From a virus: a stretch of DNA of 40,643 bases. The stretch spans positions 1 to 40,643 of IMG/VR virus record IMGVR_UViG_3300020411_002770; one strand, written 5' to 3'. The notes below the pieces were generated by a model. It made no database searches, had not been told where the DNA came from, and was given only the letters and a program-made list of their open reading frames with translations. Positions 39,201 to 40,643 of this stretch are shown one piece after another. Each line of letters opens with the position of its first letter. Position 1 is the stretch's first letter. The position numbers and the translations under genes are program-made.

Positions 39201-40643
39201 AATGCTCTATTCTTCTGAATTAACCTGTATGCGTCCTTAAAGCGACTCCATGGGTTAGTAATAACGTCAGATGGGAAATAGTAGTCTTCAAACTGTATTG
39301 CAATACTTGCTTCAGCAAAATCAATGATTTCTTGCTTATTATTGGAAATATTGCGTTTTCCATCTAAGAATCTGTTTGCAGCGATTCCATGATAAGCAGA
39401 AACTGGATTTCCGTAAATAACCTTCTTATTTCGGATAATTTCGCCTTCTGCAAGAGTACCACCAGTAAGTTGAGAATATGTAATCTCAGTAGTCCTTACT
39501 TCTTCAAAATCAAGGAAATCAGCATTAATTCTGTTTGCAGAATCGTAAAGCTTAGTAGGAGTAATAGATGATTGTGAAATGTCGTCTAAGATGACATTAG
39601 GGTTAGTTAGACTAACTAAACGCTCAAATAGTAATCCGAAGAAGGTAGATCCTCTGTTAATGATCAATTCATCAACAGGGTCACCAGTTACAGGATCTGT
39701 GTAAGGTGCGATGTATGTAATCTGGCCTGCAATCTTAGATGAGGCAGAATAAATGTATTCGTTGAGTTTAAGGTCAAAGATACCAGTTTCAAACCTAGGA
39801 GTACCTGAAGTCTTACTTACAACGACTCTATCAGTAACAACACCTTGAGGGTCGATATTAGTCTCTTCAATGTAAGCAGTGTCACCATCGAGGTTAGTAA
39901 TTGCTTCTCCAAACTCAAAGATAGTATCTGAGTTGATTAGAGTAACAGATTCTACTAATGCAGCGAATATCTCACCTCTTACAATTTGCTCGTTAAGATC
40001 AAATGTACCACCAGTTACATTGATAACATCTAAGTGGTTAGTACCTGAATCAATAACGGTAGCAACAGTATCAGTAGTCTCACCCTGTATTTGCATACCT
40101 AGGGTTGGGAAGATACCATAGTTTGCAGTACCACCAGATTGGTAAAGTGCAATTCTGTAGATAGGTGTAGGAGTAACTCCTAAGATTCTATAGTTAACTT
40201 TAGAAGGTGGTTTAGGTGGCTCAGCAAATACTAAATTACCACCAACGATTGTGAATGATTCACCAGGAGACTGGATAACACCGTTAAGAGTTATCATCAA
40301 CTGATCTTGTTTAACAATTACCTGCTCACCCTCAACAGTAATTGGGAATTGCTTATCAATACCGTTAAACTGATCTGAGATATCATCAAGTTTCTTAACG
40401 ATAGAAGTTAAGATTTCCTCAGAAGAAGTTAGACGTTTCTTACGGAAAAGAACCTCAGTATTGTTGTAATCAGTATAGATTGGTTGAGCAGCACCGAATG
40501 ATGTAATCTGGTTTACATTACTATAGTTTTGTATGTTAACCTTCTTAGTAAACTCAGTACCAATTCTACGTCCAGATACGTCCTTACCACCAGTAAGTTG
40601 TAACTGACCAAACATATTGAAACCAGCAGGGTGGTTATTTTCT
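21230..40643 (-). CDS. Giant repeat-rich fibre/adhesin-like protein, at least 6461 aa, 5' end possibly outside window
   Basis: One uninterrupted frame of 19.4 kb. The first ATG in the window is at 40615, but the frame stays open to the edge (reading ENNHPAGFN before that Met) and no Shine-Dalgarno sequence precedes it, so the true start may lie outside. Positions below count from 40615. Order: an NGVIQ/FAEPP module (about 110-140); two helical Cys modules (about 496 and 647); a LamG-like domain (880-1055); four more helical modules (about 1151, 1312, 1478, 1607); a second LamG-like region (1710-1895); 31 YPR modules (1900-5200); a seventh helical module (about 5400); VxGxTSGA-type beta modules; two further NGVIQ modules; GxGY repeats; and a C-terminal Ig-like domain (about 6346-6448). 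No signal peptide or catalytic motif is seen. The LamG and Ig-like domains suggest sugar or surface binding. In T4 the gene before 8 is baseplate gene 7, but I see no gp7 similarity. Fibre or adhesin role is inferred. Confidence 0.94.
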   Translation of the reverse strand, partial: ENNHPAGFNMFGQLQLTGGKDVSGRRIGTEFTKKVNIQNYSNVNQITSFGAAQPIYTDYNNTEVLFRKKRLTSSEEILTSIVKKLDDISDQFNGIDKQFPITVEGEQVIVKQDQLMITLNGVIQSPGESFTIVGGNLVFAEPPKPPSKVNYRILGVTPTPIYRIALYQSGGTANYGIFPTLGMQIQGETTDTVATVIDSGTNHLDVINVTGGTFDLNEQIVRGEIFAALVESVTLINSDTIFEFGEAITNLDGDTAYIEETNIDPQGVVTDRVVVSKTSGTPRFETGIFDLKLNEYIYSASSKIAGQITYIAPYTDPVTGDPVDELIINRGSTFFGLLFERLVSLTNPNVILDDISQSSITPTKLYDSANRINADFLDFEEVRTTEITYSQLTGGTLAEGEIIRNKKVIYGNPVSAYHGIAANRFLDGKRNISNNKQEIIDFAEASIAIQFEDYYFPSDVITNPWSRFKDAYRLIQKNRALIIGMAFDDMKTQYPSSSIPSDDKCKRDIGLFIDAITIDMYAGGNRYARKFIQQFFDSNGNLTYVNAQAAETRFAYEKAKDRCLVALANGYSGTINAVNSGDSWVAYQDLTITADPSPNDPYGTAGSNTSNTDSENCSDVQSALSTLWEFIDEALNISSLTELPDEQEGTYSPHQEKCRRDLGYFIDAIAEDVGSGGNYNTVEFTKKFFDDAGVPLTNGIVGEEAEAVWAFNSARTLMYSAINNLMYWKELNTPGYNLNDPTTYSGGVAPANTYDANYASGNNQDVNNCANVKSYIDTLSGIATTAMTAGNLTNVNALALVSDGTFVANETVRTTKLAYKDKSTGLFITNDQIKGITSGAVFSAVGVNSGLKWLFAGPITGTFQNGEYLTNSTLTNTNCSQSVIIKKAELEGEKSIYIPTNGHIVATESKDFEFGLGDFTIEGWIRPASNVGTQVLVDFRRLTAAQGLNILMDGQKLKVYNGTTNTILSTDVFATTGTWYHISVCRTSGVTQAYVNGSQVGSNYVDTNDYLYGGAYIGADFNLANSWAGHIDNFVIKKGVGDRQANFTSPNTLDYTDEKIVFGLNGEAPFVCSTTDTYATFCGQNSSSATAKSIDYAERDIIVEDVDTGRAEQKRCAEIIDLNAAWIAEEAVGRMKVAFPDFTIRGDDPGNNVYGGTNLCIRDTKDYILGALIKDLQEGGDFHTIYTARTYLTASGKLDHIAAEILQSLYTWNEVFKICIDVVTTTSTDLNGEYSTRLRIPNNFASPASSNTTDEINLLGSNLLKVVAPMDQRFREGGYQLWKNRDYIAEEVAGFIQNKYEKDIDGTVYDFLEMPGYGQPYCERDIKDFILPAVIADLATGGTYQTEAVIDKYLDSQQNVIHVESELNPMLDAFEHTKLLCLKAINNLLLSSGEAASELGAIAPSYIQEEYYSPLYTARAAYRDENIVLDTEAYPQGPTGRNSNDRYLDAADVIWNNRRIIAKECVAIMNDLSKYENLQIPGGPVNCEDDVLDMIEAAVHDLRFDCNEKTYDAAALYVETENNSLKHIEGEWEASITVVKILRDIMTLTMRNAFGRDYIEGTDLQTTPVQSYEQNPREVMYQKCGDAIDGNIRYIAEQAVAAGLVQFPNLLIPGGPANCVHDVTDILRSLAFNLKYGGNNWMQYAAEFYTTYNGALDHVAAQSTETIWIMNKAKEYAIRAMKGQVITNAAGHNVDQRFYDAVPRPNNSLFNSIADTGIIVGQPNSLVTRSFIAGEDKISTTDSGTGIVTDEDAVFRCVTKLPSNPIDCCLFEAGDSTSGTWFGIRDNGTYLRLRAGDGTNSYSGGANHNDNGLAMLDLQISNLSTYFDDGDHELVWEIRIGGNLGTGSGRVKLWIDGTPVGEATTPGANYTGLTGGGGIFASSNFAGYAIGGGSLVAGESAAINTFTVNVGPAPKIAYDISHAAYDSSNGDMVINIGSHNHTVGTFLSLATNSINFTCDQDNNASTHSYPRSGDPAGNAAVEVIAVGATAHTVEDASYNPENGSMSITLPNHGMTDSTMHTISDATYDPDTGLLVCQSAAHGFQTGDQIQIKNGSIIFTCAQDNHSTKHGYPRAKDPAGDAWMLVEAVTTNSFTVNVGQTPKIEYNVSDATYNQNDGELELDIGQHRFVGADMHVASHAEYVATKGLLTLTVPGHKITKGEQIQIFDNSMTFTCSMDNYYSEHVYPRSTDPCSGKWLDVVESDIPGGTFTVNVGESPTVGWNPTAATFNSTTGQLELTVGSGHGLAVGTNIKIASQSLAFTCAMDDHASVHAYPRHVDPIHNEPTPIVGVTNDTIVVNVGKTPEQQYDVSGATFTPADGKLVLTTDRKTTLRQSSVHSISTASYDGKKGLMRLRIADHGFSAGDFVKVADGGVSFTCSMDNNATVHAYPRSTDPMSDKWMDIRNVSKDEFDVFVGRTPEIPFLVTAAEFTPVTGHMKITIGDHNLRNGQSIRFAKESLTFTCFLDAHQSLHPYPRSSGSNFSGNGGADPFYNKPCPIIHDGSPLTATTGTSYNPTTGIMSITTDAAHGLSNGDEVKFKEGAVTFTCLEDNNGSNHPYPRATDPYANRWLAVSNVSTYTFDVQVLSYAPSTNTTAHTFVQGTVGGITKKDGTITLDVGQSSDTTDHTFIPHVGFTPESAVYNPTTGILNLTIDGHGFENGDRIKIDNNSLKFTCGFDNHATVHTYPRPSDPFSDNWFEVTNVTTQSFDVQVLVDIPQSNTTLHTFVGCTPNCVHRAAIITGGIYDHTYSTSVANCVRHAGDSVRIKDDGLTFRCAADGNSSNHTYPRSAVTTHTPSHVDYDPNTGHLTFHVANHGFLPYSYVKIADESLSFSCKKDISRHTPTAIDYNPTTGVAELTLGLYHGLTTNDMIQISPESLTFTCDFNGDGYTTQKKYPRATGAATSNGKDYAYNTYLPIDSVSADSVFVNFNGGQGAITDTSTHNFISADSECVTGIIVSAHLYPRATDPVAGKWVQIQDTTANSFNVEVLDVIPSTHVTAHNFLSATNNCITHKKDHFYDSNIPVWEIGETNHTPTDITYNPTEGSMQITVANSFLGPNELTPTMCTFYPTTGILRLTQNGHSVKNGDMMMIRDSVLTFRCDKDSQATDHLYPRPSDPVSGKWLKAFNIGSNTYDLQVGNLYGDSPISNTTTHVCNNIATGAIYHARDFVRFDENAITFTCSKDNNQSNHTYPRRSDPTYRQWLPIRNVSPTGFSVQVGKSAVNDVYDHTFVSVVSNSLHRQNGTVTLDVGNGQITNPTTHTFQSAVSGALVAGGQYAHTFIPGTETYTATDANYLPATGVMTITVPNHGFHDGESIKINNNSLVFTCLQDSNGSDHAYPRSSDPVSGKWITISNCTDDTFDVQVLENIPSTNTTLHTFKSATPNGITRAQVVTGGNYSHKFVAPAQLTPTNVAYNPTTGVMTITSAKHGLQNGGRIKVQDGFVTMTCTQDSNQTNHSYPRKNDPFSDEWMKVSNVTEDTFDVQVLFNIPSSNTSTHTFVSAVPKSITVATMMKGNDSIKIAANSLTFTCSKDGNSTEHTYPRITDPAYNESLRIIDDGVTRHTPSGATYTPSTGVLALTVSKHGFSNGDFIKLDDYALHMNCTMDDNSSDHAYPRGTDPISGKWIQIENVTQDTFELNVGTTAASQFTPTDASYDPYTGHLELNIGPHSLKQGQHVKLADGAVTFTCDMDQNGSQHAYPRTTIDSFTPTGADFNGETGYLTLTITNHGMDNGSLIKIADNALSLNCTMDGNTSTKTYPRSSDPISGKWKPVENATENTIDIFVGKSEFVSFDPQNVEYNASNGNMVITVGPDHGIEVNDSIYINEYSMTFTCAQDGHGSDHTYPRANGVGGATADDPAFRDAVNVTAVDDSTITVNVNSSPSGSSNHAHIFKPAVGKTPTNVTYSGASGVMTITIPDHGMLDGEQVLIEDNALIFTCAKDDHATEHAYPRHGDPASGKWLTISNVTQDTFRVQVLDKVPSTNTSTHTFVTAKVNSILRGTIRKGGSFSHTFVSAVGGGVTHKRDRAYDHSIEIKDVGHAEYTASGATYNAETGVLTLTVLNNPFSNGNRIKLKPNSLTMSCDMDGNATNHSYPREGIDPAYDKWLEVSGVAGNNFNVQIGTTTRANYLVSDATYEPTTGDMTLKIGPHGYKGGSTHTITNADYDPIAGTLLVTIPAHGFTIGDRVKIAQDSLSFTCGMDGNTSTKTYPRTTDPQFNQWMPISDVTYDTFKVNVGTSPQSTHNVTAANYNPTSGNMELTIGSHTLDVGDSIKIKPNSLTFTCDFNGDGNTTQKTYPRSSGASTANGKDYAYDTALPITAKTATTITVNVNGNQGAITDETTHNWAGGTAAGAVISGGGYAHTFVTAAPNGLKVAHESLWIENQSLVFKCLLDNNATEHFYPRANGQGGATADDPYYDTSIPIQSVTADSVVVNVGISSNTSQHTFVRSVNAFTPTGATFTPGSGELVLTVAGHPFVTGDKIQIKDESIVFRCQQDSFGSDHAYPRKQDPASNNAWLSVTYVDANSFSVNVGTSSNTTTHNFQSAATGAIIRGVVKGGGSYAHTFVSAADGGIMMENSTIKLDVGESHAKGYGVSAASYVPNTGLLTMTIGTHQLKVGNYVKIANKSMVFRCDQDSQNSDHWYPRPTGWGGATGNDPAYNNRVEITAVTADGITVDVGTSSNTTTHVFQNANNTYSTETASYNPATGFMTLSVPKDKKTATGAAYNPTSGTLELTIGAHTLTTDDTIRLLPNSLTFTCDYGGDGNVTTKTYPRAAGAATTSGADYAYNQELDITAVSGTTITVNVNGGQGAITDTTAHVFQSATANGILVGNGFINGEYVKIADNSLTFTCGKDNNVTNHSYPRSTDPSSGRWLKISNVNCDLFDVQVLTDIPSTNTTVHTFVSANASNVQRSIVTVGGEYTHTFHSAATNGVTVGGNYTHTFADAKHNGLHRQSGKITVDVDVAATADLYDHTFVSALAGAVIGGGSYRHTFVSADTNGVVKANDYVMFDDFSLAFTCDLDKDETPHTYPRPTDHASNQWLPVHNVSTSTFDVGVLGFNMIPSTFLGTHTFVSAKKKGLKKQDGTITINVGKSPAGNTYQHTFVSANAGALIQGGNYRHTFVSALSNCITVANDGTQLTPTDAYYEPTSGQLTLTVANHTLGTDDAVIIDSNSLTFTCSQDSNQTNHTYPRVTDYADGQKLPVQHVKSWAWPTRSDLDYYRSRLVDPAYTGNESLNVENELTTLVNFATDAFTNPSNIANRSYTLPTVWPVKYTPDVVARDLTITYDVSGGGQDANGNWVGTCNETASAINTLADIYINTISQAANNNQNYLVNSVTKTFPSAYTNTVYQSGTCYNVQSAIDTLFDSMSTTLGAGTYNNKIIANMILFNQQAIAGRAFSDTLASYPSTNLTIDFCNDVLKAVRYDLITGGNAGSFRMTQDWFDGEGNFIAFQDVVRSQILFALTRCREYIKSIMYLVGTDSVWDNYDVWQPAGRLEWNQEAVEFIIDSSLNPIEFALERSSFPTEARVTFVASTDAVNRVTKYEVGWDYNTDPALVTLTPEVEVGFDRAEYRIRINRANNFRRGDVLSYIPASDTSLSGLTGQPYFYCLTATAEWFEIGASYIHDGRFRVLQVDTSNSGSQIMAVVQRSGITRNAPVYAIDPSDTPIQGGFNPADVIYGSVSGAESEIGRIQDNEATIRKIFTHYPITGMSTTQGGEYEVFLNGETVQVQGAGSNTGFVMQTKKSTDGTSLVKLQTIAGTIAQNDVLEGQTSGATGTAGAPTDRFLLNVSRGAFASGDWFFSKESNTEGYIDNYVNKSGSLTGNTGGRITIDVETIDAQWDPGDVIYGSVTAYILSVKGITGTQIQLNQYIHGTAVYELDLGVAIVDIGTNDTFRVGDEVSLLQGTTEKNPGFKATVTKYINGLELENTDPNYGIHKLWVGNVVPVGTGETIDAVTQGTNNIGKIDLGSNFPSIYANVTNVTTTTYSSYAKVVSIEQVGITAEIWVEDASGAFVDNMSVISDYGWGGAVSSARTLEGRVDRYFRGFDGQQTQFDLTISNGEAYFPDPAGHLLAFVNGILQPPGGNNSYVAFSDKIQFAEPPVIGSQFVGYYVGKLRQLDDISYEFDSLRSSFNLKRSGLFYSLTLTEGVSSNVIRPENNIIVSLNGVIQEPGLAYEIVGSRLIFAEVPRAGSTFVGFSYIGSDADVIAATVVPPIEAGDKLEIDGEEFAREVALIESSNSLITFEYTGSVKGRNAAAIADITSGQITNANLTNSGDGYTSRPNVDVISSSGFDARIKALMGVTRIDVKTPGIGYALPTVAIDNEVPDSFTTPEGAPINGGFDVLAGEGSEYTGGAGDIDPGTIFISQDPVNVTVNQGYSASFTVVSTVTNDQTMNYQWQKKEYGTQTWSNIIGANQSTYNTPNTTQADDSDEYRVAITASGATPVYSLSAVLSVQTGATVLSNFLPTQIFDDI
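21270..21585 (-). other. C-terminal Ig-like domain of the giant protein
   Basis: Residues about 6346-6448 contain ISQDPVNVTVNQGYSASFTV, then MNYQWQKK and DDSDEYRVAIT, the usual strand pattern of phage Ig-like domains but without the Cys pair. It resembles the Ig-like domain of the 530-aa protein encoded next (LQPQNVTVNSGQTATF, SYQWYRS). Such domains on phage virions are thought to bind weakly to cell-surface sugars. Confidence 0.75.
25060..34920 (-). repeat. Array of 31 YPR modules in the giant gene
   Basis: Reading the translation I count 31 YPR triplets, the first at residue 1960 and the last at 5177, a mean period of 107 residues (about 322 bases). A full module has: YNPTTGxMTITxxxHGxxxG, then DxIKIxxxSLTFTC, then xxDxxxSxHxYPRSxDP, KWLxIxNVTxDTFxVxVG, and a tail xxHTFVSA. 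Cys, Asp and His in FxCxxDxxxxxHxYPR are nearly constant. Some modules are cut short: one stops after CKKD (about residue 2820), and two run from YPR straight into the next module. Three have an EF-hand-like variant CDFNGDG or CDYGGDG. Function unknown. Confidence 0.9.
25640..25970 (-). repeat. Cluster of short HTF repeats between YPR modules
   Basis: A compact run of about 20- to 35-residue units ending in HTF: GGEYTHTFHSAATNG, GGNYTHTFADAKHNG, DLYDHTFVSALAGA, GGSYRHTFVSADTNG. The same unit appears singly between YPR modules elsewhere in the array (for example GGNYRHTFVSALSN near 25290). This is therefore a second, smaller repeat nested in the larger one, with its own copy-number changes. 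Confidence 0.7.
34930..35490 (-). other. Second, diverged LamG-like domain in the giant protein
   Basis: Residues about 1710-1895 contain AVFRCVTKLPS, CLFEAGDSTSGTWFGIRDNG, YLRLRAGDG, GDHELVWEIRIGG, GRVKLWIDGTPVGE and a Gly-rich end. The strand order resembles a concanavalin-like jelly roll (a WxWEIRI strand and a KLWIDG strand), but the match is weaker than for the first copy. It sits immediately before the first YPR module. Confidence 0.5.
35590..39170 (-). repeat. Six helical Cys/Asp modules in the N-terminal part of the giant protein
   Basis: Each module starts with Cys-x-(R/D/H)-Asp and continues as an amphipathic helix: CKRDIGLFIDAITIDMYAGG, CRRDLGYFIDAIAEDVGSGG, CIRDTKDYILGALIKDLQEG, CERDIKDFILPAVIADLATG, CEDDVLDMIEAAVHDLRFDC, CVHDVTDILRSLAFNLKYGG. 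A second helix of about 40 residues usually follows. A seventh copy (CNDVLKAVRYDLITGGN) lies after the YPR array near 24400. Shorter related helices of the form CxxVxSxIxTL occur near residue 605 (NCSDVQSALSTL), near 760 (NCANVKSYIDTL), and twice just before the seventh copy. Confidence 0.75.
37450..37980 (-). other. LamG/concanavalin-like domain in the giant protein
   Basis: Residues about 880-1055 read as a jelly-roll lectin-like domain: FGLGDFTIEGWIRPAS, LVDFRR, LKVYNGTTN, GTWYHISVCRTSG, AYVNGSQVG, AYIGADFN and WAGHIDNFVIKKGVG. This order (FTIEGWIR, WYHISVCR, YVNG, IDNFVI) is typical of the Laminin_G_3 family, which often binds sugars or cell surfaces. It is inserted between the second and third helical modules. 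Confidence 0.8.

Noticed and set aside
1-40643. Diversity-generating retroelement, tRNA genes, integrase, transposase or host-derived metabolic genes
   Set aside because: No reverse transcriptase, tRNA-like cloverleaf, recombinase motif or metabolic enzyme was seen. Every recognisable gene is a virion gene, and the two small ones are unassigned.

Overview
The window looks like part of the virion-gene region of a T4-like myovirus, most probably a marine cyanophage or a close relative. The best anchor is a recognisable T4 gp8 baseplate wedge homologue. Around it are a very large DUF4815-type tail protein, a protein whose N-terminus carries the T4 gp9/gp10-type baseplate motif, a YHYH-domain protein and several huge fibre-like proteins. 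Base composition is AT-rich. T4-type late promoter sequences (TATAAATA or one-base variants) sit at some gene junctions. I see no replication, metabolic, integration, tRNA or CRISPR genes. The assignment to cyanophage is from memory of the families, not from a search.

Every gene is on the minus strand, so transcription runs from the right edge to the left edge. In that order the genes are: (1) a giant gene from the right edge to 21230 (at least 6461 codons, frame still open at the edge); (2) a 530-aa YHYH plus Ig-like protein; (3) a 494-aa fibre/baseplate protein ending in a cupredoxin-like domain; (4) a 635-aa GxGY-repeat protein; (5) gp8, 511 aa; (6) a 2441-aa DUF4815-type protein; (7, 8) two small overlapping genes of 94 and 73 aa, both with coiled-coil-like helices; (9) a fibre gene of at least 2240 codons, behind its own late promoter and cut by the left edge. 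Gaps are 1 to about 50 bases and no gene-free stretch reaches 300 bases.

All the recognisable products are virion proteins of the baseplate and fibres. The same small beta-rich modules (GxGY repeats, VxGxTSGA modules, NGVIQ modules, Ig-like domains) recur in different genes, which suggests a tail apparatus built by duplicating and shuffling modules. The domains shared with adhesins (LamG-like, Ig-like) point to host-surface binding.

The most notable contents are: the 19.4-kb gene, with 31 copies (my count by eye) of a roughly 107-residue module built on FxCxxDxxxxxHxYPR; and two separate cupredoxin-like domains in two fibre genes, one with an amicyanin-like Cys-x2-His-x2-Met site and one with Gln in the Met position, close to a His-rich YHYH protein. 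Whether these virion parts bind copper or another metal is untested.
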